From Struthidea cinerea (lineage: Eukaryota; Chordata; Aves; Passeriformes; Corcoracidae), in contig VZTI01004088.1 of NCBI GenBank assembly GCA_013397865.1, forward strand, positions 4,888,781-4,952,780: DNA of 64,000 bases. The letters run 5' to 3'. The notes under the pieces were generated by a model. It was not told where the DNA came from. It ran no database searches and saw nothing but the letters and a program-made list of their open reading frames with translations. The stretch's first letter is position 1. Every line of letters begins with the position of its first letter. Position numbers and translations under genes: made by a program. Positions 13,352-24,365 of this stretch are shown one piece after another.

Positions 13352-13599
13352 CCTCTAAATTTTTTCTCTATAGCCTTTCTTACACTGATACTCCATGTGT
13401 TGCAGACTGATAAACAGCAGTCACTGACTCTATTGCAGTTAAACCATAGAAGGAAAACTAGAACGGTCCTGAAGCAGCCACATGTCAGGGAGAAGGGGAA
13501 AAGGTAACTCAGAGTGTTAACAACTCCAAAAGTCTTTAGACACCAGGGTAGAACTTACCTTGAACTTAAAATAATGCAAGTTTATGCCTCTACAGCAGT

Positions 13600-13812
13600 C
13601 GGAGAGTCACAGCATTGTTAGGGTTGGAAGGGACCTCTGGACATCATCCAGTTCAACCCCTCTGCCAAGGCAGGATCACCTGGAGCAAGTTACACAGGAA
13701 TGTTTCCAGGTGGGTTTTGGATATCTCCAGAGAGGGAGACTCCACGACCTTCCTGGACAGCATGTTCCAGTGCTCTGCCACCATAGTCCCCTAGATAGGC
13801 AGGAATAAGCAG
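13600..13812 (-). mobile_element. CR1 LINE, 3' fragment
   Basis: The plus strand reads as the reverse complement of a CR1 3' end: GAGTCACAGCATTG, then GGTTGGAAGGGACCTCTGG, ATCATCCAGTTCAACCCC, TCTCCAGAGAGGGAGACTCC and a CAGCATGTTCCAGTGCTCTG block. It is about 210 bp, 5'-truncated, with no intact coding sequence. The wording (GACCTCTGGA, GAGACTCCAC) fits a different CR1 subfamily from the copy at 18538-19336. Confidence 0.9.
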
Positions 13813-15267
13813 GCTGTGCAGTAGATGACATGTTATTTTCTAAGCCAATGAAGCACTGTAGGTGGAAAGCTAGAAATTTGTCACTCTATTTGGTTATTGT
13901 TATTTTGATCATCCTAGAACAAAATGTAAAGAATGCAGGAATCCTGGTCTCATACGGATTCTTGAGGAATTTCTGAAGTTGAAGTTTCCTACAAAACTCC
14001 ATTTTCACCACAGTCATGAGCTAGTCTTGTTAGCAGAGCAGACCAGATCTGAAGAGACACTTATCCATCATCTCAGATTCAGAGAAGATTCATGACAGTT
14101 CTGAACTGTACCCAGTGTGGACACCACAAATCTGGCAGGGCTGCAACACCTGATTTCAGGGCTAGAGACATCACAGCCTCTTCACTACAGGGCTCTCTGC
14201 CTATTAGTTGAGTGCTCAGCCAAGCCTCCTTCCCTGGAAGACTCTTGTCTCCTTTCTGTGAGCTACTTCTAGAATTCCCCTCAGCTTGGCTTTCTAAAAT
14301 ATGCAGTATAATCCTAAAAATGTTTTAGGTGTGTGACTTGTATTGTCTGGAAAGTTGGAGTATTCTCAACTGCCAAGCCAGCACTGCTCACAAGCAGTGT
14401 GTTCTCACTCAAGATCCTTGCAGACCAGAGCGGTCACCATAATTGAAAACAGTATCTGTTCGGCATTCAGGCTGAGCTGAGAGTCTGTTTTCCATGTTCA
14501 TCACTGCTAAATTAGTTATGCTGTTACTGAGTGGGGAATTAAGACTTAGGTTTTCAAAGTCTCCAGCATTAAGTTACCAGTCACTGTCCCAAACTGTCAT
14601 TTTGGTTATGCAATTAAAGTCTCCCTGAGAGCGTTTAAACAGAAACCAGAGTGTGCGTTTCCACAACGTGTTTCACATCCATTCTTTTTCATAGAAGGCT
14701 GAAGAAAAAATTAATTTTGGTAAAATGTTATGTCAGTGTTTCAGACGTACTATGACAGAGAGCATGAGAGAATTTGTGGCCACTATGTCCACCTAGACTA
14801 AATCCAAGCTATACAGTGGAGTCTGAAATGATCACCCATTGGCTTTGCAACTCCCAGTCTGTATATTTGCAGGTTGAGTTCTGTTGTGAGCAATTCCCTT
14901 TCCACTTCAATTTTCCCTGGCTGTTGCAAATGGGAGGATCATTCACCTCTTTGACATAAACTGTTATGTTTTTGTACATTTTTCAATAACTGCCACAGAA
15001 ATGAATGCATTCTAGCAGGAGGCAGAATTATTCAGCCACATATGTGTGCTCCTTTTGCTCATATATTATACTACATTCTAATTTTATGTGATTGTCATTA
15101 ATTTACTAACAATTTATTTTTCTTACTTCAGACTCAGAGCAGAGATACAATTTTATAAGTATTGAAACCAGCCAGGCATCTTGAATATTTCCTTGACATA
15201 TTTTGGTATATTTCTAAGTTGCTTTATCATTCATTAAAGCTCAGCTTGCAGTACTTAACAATCTTGG
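13813..15267. other. Non-genic stretch
   Basis: No gene, RNA gene or clear repeat recognised on either strand. Confidence 0.55.
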
Positions 15268-15383
15268 CCTTGATCCTATAAGCATGCATATGCCTTGCTT
15301 TATGCATATAAGCACTCTCATTGAAATCAATATTCATCCACATTACATTAAGTACACACATAAGTGTTTGCAGGATTGAGGCT
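15268..15383. repeat. Ancient palindromic interspersed repeat relic
   Basis: The two halves form an imperfect inverted repeat. The left arm begins CCTTGATCCT and the right arm ends TGTTTGCAGGATTGAGG. They meet at the perfect palindrome ATTGAAATCAAT (15320-15331). I recall similar sequence, with GATCCTGCAAACACTTA arms around a CATTGACTTCAATG centre, as a dispersed repeat in turtles and other sauropsids. The palindromic form suggests a non-autonomous DNA transposon, but I cannot name the family with confidence. Confidence 0.5.
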
Positions 15384-15385
15384 GC

Positions 15386-15402
15386 TTTTTTTTTTTTTTT
15401 TT
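15386..15402. repeat. T17 homopolymer
   Basis: Seventeen consecutive T directly after the palindromic relic. Confidence 0.9.
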
Positions 15403-18084
15403 CTCCGTATTCATACTATTTTCTGCCTGGTGTCTATTGTAGTCTTTTGAGTAAATGATTTGTAGGCTGAATAGCACTCTTCAGATCACATTCCTCACTG
15501 AATGATACAATTCCTCATGTAGTGCCAGGACCCACTCAAGGCTTTTCAGTTCTGGAGGCAACATTAACTTCCAGTTCCCCTAAGAGCAAAATTGAATTTT
15601 GTGACAATGACACAAAATATTCAACAAGTGTGTGCAGGGAAGTGTTGAGGGCTGAGGGAAGCCAGTAAGGGCAAAGTGAATGAGGGTTCAGAAAGGCCAA
15701 AGGATGTTATAGAGAGCAGTGTGTGTGTATAGGAGTAGTCCATAAGATCTCAGTAGAGCTCTGTGTTGTCGAGGGAGCCAGAGAAGCCATGCAGATCTTG
15801 GGGGAGGAAGGGAGTGACAAAGAGATGAAGCACTGCTGTTCTTGATGGCTGTGTATCTTGTCCCATCATAAATTGGCTGTGGATCATCTATTTGCACAAT
15901 AAGTTAAAAAAGGTTTCAGGGAGGCTTCTTCCTGGAGATGCAAAATCTAATGCTTTCATGGCTCTGCATTCTTCTTTTCTGAGGAAAAGAAAGCATTATT
16001 GATGAGAATGAATCTTGGAAAGTTTCATTACAAATGGTCTGTTTTAAATATTAGACCCTTCCAGAACAAATTTCACTTTATTAATATTTTGTGTTAGGAT
16101 CATTATGGATGACTTAAAATGTTGGATGGAATAGAGGACTTCACGCCTTTTACTAGATCTTGTTTTTCAGGCTATTTAATCTGTCGTTTTTCAACGGCTT
16201 TTGTGTTTTTTTTTCAAGAATGACTTGTGTCTTAATTCATTGAAATTATTAAAATTCTTCTTTTTACAAAAAAAAAAATCAAATTTGTTTCCTGCCATTT
16301 GTGCTGGCTCTTTGTGTTCCATCTACCACAATGAAGAAAGGACCAGTCATATTCACTGCTGTTTGCAGTAAATTTATCTCTGAAGTTTGCGTGTACCAGC
16401 ACTGGAATTTTTGTCTTACAATGGTGATAAGACAGTTTTGTCTCTTATTTAACTTTGTGTAGCTACACTGAAAAGTAAAATATGGAAGCATTTTTTGGTT
16501 GTGGTGTTGAAGTTATAAATATAAAACAGAAATACTATGTTTTACCTGAAAATGTTTCTGTAAATCTCAAGAGTTATGACATTTTATGGTTGTTCATCCG
16601 CTTAGGTCTTGGCTCATCATTCATTATTTTTCCACTTTTTTCATAGCTAGGGAATTTTTTTTATAGATTAAGTTTTAATTTGGCTCTCCAGTTTATTAAG
16701 TACATGACTAAAGATATTCATCAATTATGCCCTACTTCATCTGTACAAATTTCAATACCTTGGAATTTAAAAACTGAAGAACTGTGCCTGAAAAGCGTGT
16801 TCTTTTTCCACCTGTGTCAGGTTTTTTAGAAGAAAAAAATTACTTCTCCCTAAAACTTTGGTTTTTTTTAAACCCTAAGCCTGTGTGGTTACAAGGCTAC
16901 TTTCTTAGACATGAAGGCATTAATCATATCTGACAGATTTTTCTCTTCTATAATAAGCAACATTTCTCATAATAAGACATAAAAATAGGACATGAATTAA
17001 CATGACACACCACAGAAGATCAGTGAGTACAAACTCAGATTTAAATTTCCAAGCCTTTTGGGGCTATGTTAATTTTTTGCACCATTAAGTAGTTTCCAGT
17101 TTCAATCCCCATTTGTTCTTAGGCAAAACCACAACAGAAGCATACAATGCATTACAGCCTGCACTGGCGGAAGGTTCCAGCAGCTCAGCCGCGCCCTTGT
17201 CCTCCAGAGGGCAGTGGGTATTTCAGGCACTCCTTCAGCCCCTGAATTACTGCCTCCAACATCTGGCCTTTCCAGAGATTCCCAACAATGGAGCAGTGGG
17301 GGCGAGGAATTTCTGCTGGTTGAAAGTGGAATTTGGCTTCAATAAAAAACAAAAAAATAAAAGAGAGGGGGATGTTGGGTTTATGAGTTATACACTCTTT
17401 AATTTACAGGCTTGTATAATATTTATAATCACTAAATATCTGGAGTAAGCTCCAGCTCCAGCACTCTCTCTTTTCCACTGTCATGTAACCACTAATACTA
17501 TTTTAGTTCAAGTGCGAATATATAGTATTAGAGGCTTTTCTCAGATTTCCTTGGGAGATGAGACAGAAGGGGGAGTGTAGTGGGAAAGTGTTCATTTCTC
17601 CTGTGTGGTGGCCTCCAAATGCATTATAAACCTTTATTGCCTTGGAAAGTGTTATGGAGTCAGATTGATTTGCATTTGCAAAATATAGATAGATGGGAAC
17701 TTCTAAGGGGAAGCTGTGTTGGTCAGAAGATTCCATATGGTTGCAAGAAGCCTTCTCCCTGATCTCAAGAAACCTGTTTTTGAGAGTAAATAACTGAATG
17801 AAAACAGATTTCTTGGAAAACTGTTGTAATTTAATACATGTAAACAAAAGCTTTTATAATAGTCTCAGGCACACTGGGATTTCTGAAAGAATTACTTCAA
17901 ACAAATATCAGTTTTTAATTGAGAGGCACCCAAGAGGGTGGTGATGGTGTGGTCTTTTTCTCTTTTCCTTTTTTTTTTTTTTTTAATTTTTCTTTCCTTT
18001 TTCCCTCTGAAGTGGGAAATATGGCAAGGTTCACATTGCTCTCATTTAAAATTCCTATCCAACTTTTCGAGCAGTAAAACTTCC
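15403..18084. other. Non-genic stretch
   Basis: No gene recognised. A GC-richer segment at 17150-17330 carries a CTCF-like motif. The 111-codon plus frame there (17113-17448) ends in low-complexity lysine codons and shows no domain. Confidence 0.55.
17201..17216 (+). promoter_or_regulatory. CTCF-like binding motif
   Basis: CCTCCAGAGGGCAGTG fits the vertebrate CTCF core CC(A/T)(G/C)(C/T)AG(A/G)(G/T)GGC(A/G)(G/C) at every position. It lies in one of the few GC-richer patches of this region. A single motif match does not show occupancy. Confidence 0.4.
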
Positions 18085-18537
18085 ACAGAATATCATAGAA
18101 TCACACAAGAGTTGAGGCTGGAAAGAACTACTGGAGATTATCTAATCCAATCACCATTCAGAGCAGAGTCAACCAGAAAAAAATTTCCGAGGGCTGTGTC
18201 CAGTCAAGTTTTGAGTATCTCCAAGGATGGAGACCCCTCACCCTTCCTCAGAAACTTGGAAATTCCAAGGAATGCCATTTATTTGCTTCCCATTTTCAGG
18301 AACATTTCCTCTTCACCTTGACCTTTCAGATAGATAAGAGAGCAGCCTCACAATGACATCTGCCAACACCCTCTGTTCTCGTGGCTGTATTCTAGTAAAT
18401 CCCACGGACTTGTGTATGTCTAATTTGTTTAAACATTGCCTAACCTGATCCTTTTTCACTGAGAGTAGGTCTTCTTTCCCTCTTCCCAAACTTTCTCACT
18501 GTTCTCAGGACTCTGGGATTCCTGAAGGCATATCTTA
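18085..18537 (-). mobile_element. CR1 LINE, internally deleted copy (ORF2 segment joined to the 3' tail)
   Basis: On the minus strand, 18537 down to about 18262 encodes a decayed piece of CR1 ORF2 reverse transcriptase. A frame reading LNKLDIHKSVG is followed by an LADVI-like motif, then an ERS…GNVPENGKQ-like stretch that corresponds to GEVPEDWKK in CR1. At about 18261 the sequence passes directly into the CR1 3' end (GTCTCCATCCTTGGAGATAC, then a GGATTAGATAATCTC-like block, ending at an ATTCTATGATATTC-type octamer tail). Most of ORF2 is therefore missing from the middle. The frame contains a stop. In the active element this region is the reverse transcriptase used for target-primed insertion; here it is dead. 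Confidence 0.75.
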
Positions 18538-18985
18538 TTCATAGAATCACAGAATGGCTTGGGCTGAAAGGGACCTTAAAGATCATGAAGTTACAACACT
18601 CCTGCCATGGGTGGATGCCATCCACTAGATTAGGTTGCGCAGGGCTCTGTCCTGCCATTCCTTGAACACTTTCAGGCATGGGGCACATGCAACTTCTCTG
18701 GGCAACCTGTTCCACTGCCTCAACACCGTTTGAGTAAAGAATTTCTTCCCAGCACCTAAATCTCTGCTCTTTTAGCTTAAAATAATTTCCCCTTGTCCTG
18801 TCTTTAAATATCCTTGTAAAATCTCTCTCCCTCTTTTTTATACACTCCTACACATACTGAATGGCCACAATAAGGTCTTCTTGGAGGCTTCTCTTCTCCA
18901 GGTTGAACAACCCCAATTCTCTCAACCTGTCTTCACAGGAGAGGTGCTCCAGCCCTCTGATCATCCTTGTGGTCCTCCTCTGGAC

Positions 18986-19189
18986 TCACTCCAACAGGTC
19001 CATGTCCTTCTTATATTGTAGCCCCCAGAGCTGGAAGCAGCACTCCAGATGGGATCTCACCAGAGCAGAGTAGAGGGGCAGAATCCCCTCCCTCACCCTG
19101 CTGATCACGCTTCTTTTAATGCAGCTCAGGACATGGTAGGCTGCAAATGCACATTGCCTGGTCATGTCCAGCTTTTTACCTACCAACAC
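18986..19189 (-). pseudogene. CR1 ORF2 reverse transcriptase C-terminal remnant
   Basis: This 67-codon open frame is the best-preserved coding relic in the window. It matches the CR1 ORF2 region around IKRSV…REGILPLYSALVRSHLE and DMDLLE. The homology starts upstream of the frame's first Met, so that Met is not a real start. Catalytic motifs of the polymerase lie upstream in a full element and are absent, so it cannot be functional. Confidence 0.85.
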
Positions 19190-19287
19190 TCCTATGTCCT
19201 CTGCAGGGCTGACCTCAATGAGTTCTTCTGTATTCTTGTCTGGGATTGCCCTGATACAGATGCTGGACCTTGGACATGGAATTGTTG

Positions 19288-19333
19288 AACCTCATCAGGT
19301 TCTCATGGCCTAACCTCATCAGGTTCTCGGCCT
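19288..19333. repeat. Local tandem duplication at the CR1 5' end
   Basis: AACCTCATCAGGTTCTC…GGCCT occurs twice in a row (19288-19311 and 19312-19333). The first copy carries two extra bases (AT). The unit is CR1 sequence coding for a LMRFN-like stretch on the minus strand, so it arose after or during the insertion. Confidence 0.85.
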
Positions 19334-20205
19334 AATTCTCTGAAAAATTCCAGAACTTTTAAAATAGTTCCAAAACCAGAGGTTTGAAATTGCACCAATA
19401 TCTAAGCAAAATGACTGTGGTTATAAATAATTAATTCTTTGAAAGTGACCATGGTTATAATTGTAATAATAATGGACAATAATAATTGTACAATTCTAAC
19501 CAGTAACATAGTGAGATGGAAAGGAGGTGTTTATTTAGGCAACCAAATTTGTATGTTTTGGAAGTGAATTATTGGAATTGGAAGTTCTATATTAACTATG
19601 TGAGTGCTGAACTGCTTTTATAGGATGTAGTAAAAGTAATGGCTTAATCAAGAAATTCTGATAAAAAATACAATAACTGAAAATAAAGTTTGTTCAGTGT
19701 ATGCTATCAAAAGAACCTTAAATATTTTTTTACATATCTATTTGCTTATCTTTACTGCTCAGTGAAGACAAAGAATTTGGAGGGCATGGATGGGTGCTGG
19801 ATCACACTTAAGAGGAATTTCATACTCTCCAATCTGATTCAACGGATCAATAAGAGGTCTCAACTAGGGCTGACCTCACCATGCAAGAGTCACACACTCA
19901 GGGACTATTTGCCTTTTATTTATGTATCCTCAAGAGAAGAGTATATTTCTGAGCAAAACCCTGATCTTTGGAAGAAACAAGATTAAGGGGAGAAAAAAAT
20001 GCCCTAATCCCCTCCTGCCTACTCAAAGTTTTCAACCCATGTCACACTAATAAATGAGAGGTGCATTTTAGAAACGATCATGTCTATATTCCTATAGAAA
20101 AATAGATGTGTCTGGTGTTTGATATTGTGGAGTTCTCCTAGTTTTCTCAAACTACTTTTTAGTGGAGGAGAATTGAATATTAAAGACACATTTTTGAAAG
20201 ATTCA

Positions 20206-20244
20206 GGTTTTGGGGTTTTTTTTTGGTGTGTTTTTTTTTTTTTT
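20206..20244. repeat. Pure G/T low-complexity tract (39 nt)
   Basis: Only G and T on the plus strand: GGTTTTGGGG, then T9, GGTGTG and T14. It resembles the larger tract at 41240-41412. Confidence 0.75.
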
Positions 20245-23200
20245 AAACTAAGAAAATAAAGCCTCATATTTCTAAGGGTCTTTATTAAAACATATCCTAG
20301 TTTGATTCTGTGATGACAAACTAAAATTTTCTAATACTGGGAAAATAATTTTCCAGGAAGTTCTTCCTGAGCTGTTGATAAGGATATATCAACTGAGGAT
20401 GTACTGTATGGGCTGATAGAACTGCTGAGTAGTCAATGAGAGAATCTGCATCTAAATTACTGATAGAGATTCTGATATAACGTTAAAAGTAGATTTAAAA
20501 AACACAAATCAAAATTTTGGTGTATGAATGTATGGCAATCAAATGATGAATTTGTCTCCCTGAAATGTATGAATCACAGAAAAACAAAAGAACTTGAAAA
20601 CAAAACAATTTACATTTTCATTTTATTTGGTTTTTAACTCTTTAAAGCAATAAGCTCAGCACTTAAAGCTGAAGAATCTTACTCATAAGAGAGTGAAAGG
20701 TTGAGGAAAGCAGAAAATTATAAAACTAAAATGGAAAGCTTTCCTTCTCTTCATCTCCCTCTACCTTTTTAGCCAATTTCAGATTATGAGCTTTGACTAT
20801 GTGAGAGGCCCAGGTGACCCCACTAGTCTTGCTTACCAAATCATGAAACATGCTTTGTCCAGCTACTGGTCTGTGGTTTGCTACTGGTTTGGGAAATAAC
20901 GTAATGAATAATGCCATTACCTTAACTTCAGTTGTGGGCAACGTCGATAAGAGATAAGATTTCAACACATAGTGGCAAGAGCCTTATGTGTAGGTCCTTC
21001 AATTTAATTCTAGAATAATTTTTGTATTGTGTACTTCATCAATAGATTTCTGTGTGATGGACTAGCCAAGACTATATGTGTTGGATAGGATCCACTTCAT
21101 TCTTTACATTAGTATTTAAGTGGGCCTGGAAAAGGATAGAATCCTTGGCCTCCAGACCAGCATAGTTGGCTTTCTTCACTACTGGAACGCAGCCTGTAGC
21201 CAGGTTGCAGACTTTTACACCCATACTGTCTCAGTGACAGTATGTGTCCTTACACCCACCTTAACCTTCATGAAAAACAAAATTATTGAGTCTCCCCACC
21301 CCAATCTATACTCTTCAAAACTCTTGCAAAATCTTTATACAGGGATTATTTGGTAGAAATGCTCTAAGTACAAGCTCTCTTCATGCTTCCCTATTGAAGT
21401 TATGTAAAAATTTATGAGGGTGCTGAAGAGTAAGAAAGGATTATGACACCACTGCTGGAAGATGAGAACACATGTCTAGGACAGAGGCAGACCTTCTGCA
21501 AGGCTTCCATATTCTATGGAAACCAGCCTAGAGACTCCAGCTCAAAATAAAACATGGCTAAGGCATTATGCAATAGTCACAAACTTAACCGTTCTTGAGA
21601 GAGAGCATTAGGAGGCAGATAGGTTTGACAGCAGAGACAAGGTTGCCTACAAAATTTAGCCACTAGCAAATTTAAAGCCTGTGATATCACCATCATGATC
21701 ACTATGGGTGAAAATTAAATACAAAGAGATGACTACTAGGATGTCTATATGCTGTCTGGAAGCAAAGGTTGTACAGGAATATTGTTTGACGTCTGGAAAA
21801 AAGCTCAGTAATATAATTTTGGCCAACATATTGTAAAGAAAGAACTCTTGATAGTTGCAGGAGAAAAAGTCCTAATGAAAAGGACATTTGTTTAGATCTT
21901 CTGTGCATGTCAGAAAGACTGATTTAGGTAACAGGAAGGACAAAAAACTTGAAGAGAAAGTTAGTCTGATTTGAGCTTACTTTCACAGAAGGAAAATAGA
22001 TAGAATAAGTGGTTGGCCCCTTACAGTGATGAACTTTCTTAACCCCTCTTGGGTTATGGAAAACAGAAATAGTCTCTTCATATCTGCCTAATTTAACCAT
22101 AAGGAACAATGGGAAATCCCACAGAAAATTTCCATGAAAGGAAAAATAAAAAAGCCCCAAAGAAGGATTTATTGTTTAAGACAGTCACTCATTCTATAAT
22201 AGGAAGCCACCATGAACTGAAGCTGAACACAGTGCAGAAATACTGAAGCTATTGAGATGACTTTTCCTGAGCACCTAATGTGAACTTGCCATACTAGTTA
22301 TCACATGAACTGATGATATTGCTGTCTCAGGTTTACCAGGAACTGACAGAAGGGGTCAAGATAATTTTCTTGGTCCATTTACATCATAAACTTCTCACTG
22401 GATCCCATCTGAGGTTAACATTGAAATATGTGGTTGATTTGGCTGCCTGGTTGTTGAATGCTATCTCTTGATTTGCTGTCCTCCAGAAGAGGTTGTTATA
22501 CTCTCTGTTGGAGAGTAATGTTCTGCAGAAATCTGACATAGGATCCAAATATTAAACCCTTGCTTGCTCTCTAATGACAGCGTAATGTTTATCTGCTATA
22601 TAAATCTATATATAGCCTTTATGGCTCATTGACATCCCAGTATGTACTGTTGGTTGCTTTTAGTTTTAGTTTAGATTTTATTCTTGTGGCTTAGAAATGC
22701 ACAATCACATTGCCAATTCAAGTGGAAAATGTAACTTGAGTAACATTATGTTTCTTGCTTACTTTAATACAGGGAGACTTGGATCTCAGTAGCTTCACAA
22801 GCAGAGTAGTAAATTCCTCATTATTATACTTAAAATATTTGAAATTTCAGTCAGATATAATCAGAAAATAACCCCATGGCTACTATTTAATCAAATCTGA
22901 AAGCACATGAGTAAAATGACTTTGTAGGTTTGTTGTAGAATACAGTTAATAAACCTCTCTTATTTGGTCACACTCCCTTGTGCTGCCATAAATAGTCTTA
23001 TCCCAGATGAAAAGAACTTTCGTTTTTGAAAATATATATGAACTAGTAATCTGCAAAATGATGAGAGAAGTTTGCTTTCTTATTCTGAAATATCTTGTTC
23101 TTTTTAACAATCATTTTTATTAGATACTTATTAGATGGTTGCAGCCTCACTAGTAATCCTTTGAATTTAGCATTGCTTGTCAGAAACAGCGAACTCACAC

Positions 23201-23399
23201 CTGCAAAGAGTAAATGGCTGACAAAGTGGGGATTTGCTCTAACACAGTAAGGTCTGCAGTATGTCATTATATATTGGGATTCTCCAACTCTGTTTTTCTC
23301 TTTCCACAGTGAGATTTTGCTAACTCCTCCTTAGCAGCCAAGAAGCTAACAGTGCTTGAAGAAATGAGTATTTTAATAGTAACAACTTTTTCCTTTCAG

Positions 23400-23492
23400 A
23401 CTATCTAAGAACATCACTTTGTACAGATATTTGTATTGTTAGGGGCCTCAAACTTGCACAATCATCACTTCCTTAAGACTTCTGGCATTCAG
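23400..23492 (+). other. Candidate cryptic exon (93 nt), non-coding
   Basis: The acceptor AACTTTTTCCTTTCAG ends at 23399 and the donor CAG|GTATGG follows at 23492/23493. Each frame has a stop, so it would not be a coding exon. A second acceptor with a long pyrimidine run (CTCTTTCCACAG) ends at 23309. The cluster would suit a non-coding RNA exon; no expression evidence is available here. Confidence 0.2.
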
Positions 23493-24277
23493 GTATGGTT
23501 TTATCTCTGTTTTTTAAATGGGTAGAAATAGGGATTCCTGTATAAGAGTGAAATGTAAGTGAGAGTCTGGAGTCAAATGTGTGTGTCCTGACTTCCACAG
23601 TCATGCTGGAAACTCAGCTTCAGGAGGGGCTTAATCATAACACCAGCCACAAGGGACCATTGGTCTCCCTTGCCATCTTAATCAAGACGCCAAGCAGAGG
23701 AGCCTGAGGACTCTGAGGAAGAGAAGCTGAATTGGCTTAGAGCTGAAATATAATGAGCAGGCATAGCCTCTGTAATTCTTTCAGCTGAAAACCTCACTGT
23801 CTTAGTGAATCAGATTGGTGTATTACATTCTATTAAAACTAATTGTCTACAAGACTCACAGGGTAACATAATATTATTTTAACATTTTTGGCTCTAAGAC
23901 TGTCCTTATACCTTTAAATATAAAGATTATTTCTTGGAAAAGTGATTAGAATATTAAAACTCTATAAAAGTAGGCATTAGCTGATGATCCTGTCATTATG
24001 TTGAGTACCCATGGATTCACCTCAGCACACCTAGTGATTTCACAAAGGCTATTATCTCATGGCTATATCCCCTTCTTCTGAGCTTATTACTTTAAATAAA
24101 AAATGTTAATGGTTTCTGAGAAGCTCATGATGAGAAATGGAGAATTTCTTAACAAAGAAGCATGCTTTCCAAATTTCAAAGCTTGCATTAAACTTTCCAG
24201 CAAATGCCTGAAATCCTCAGTTGGCCAATAATATTGCAAGGTGAATTCAGCCTTCTTTTATACAGAGCTGCCATTTC

Positions 24278-24365
24278 GATATGCTTTATTATTATTTATT
24301 AAATTACACAGTGCTGCATGTTATGCATAGCAATTACATAAGAATGTGCATTATGCTTTCACATA
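24278..24365. promoter_or_regulatory. Possible conserved non-coding block with POU/homeodomain-type sites
   Basis: Dense ATTTATTAAATTA, TTATGCATAGCAATTACATAAG and TGTGCATTATGC elements include octamer-like (ATGCAT, TGCATTA) and homeodomain-like (AATTA) half-sites. Function is inferred from motif density only, in an AT-rich background where such motifs are common. Confidence 0.22.

Larger units (their letters stand above)
10988..13599. other. Non-genic stretch
   Basis: No gene recognised. Contains a short CT repeat (11876-11896), a small CATCATCATCATC run at about 11550 and a tandem 16-mer (13320-13351). The 105-codon minus-strand frame at 12762-13079 shows no recognisable domain. Confidence 0.6.
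18538..19336 (-). mobile_element. CR1 LINE, about 800 bp, ORF2 C-terminus plus 3' tail
   Basis: The plus strand opens TCATAGAATCACAGAATGG, the complement of the CR1 3' tail. It continues through CACTTTCAGGCATGGGGC, CTTCTCTGGGCAACCTGTTC, TTAGCTTAAAATAATTTCCC and CTTCTCCAGGTTGAACAACC. A minus-strand frame at 18986-19189 reads REGILPLYSALVRSHLECC and then a QLWG…YKKDMDLLE stretch. This is the well-known C-terminal part of CR1 ORF2 reverse transcriptase, here with several substitutions. The element is 5'-truncated at about 19336, where a short local duplication sits. Its 3' end abuts the 5' end of the neighbouring CR1 copy. Confidence 0.95.
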
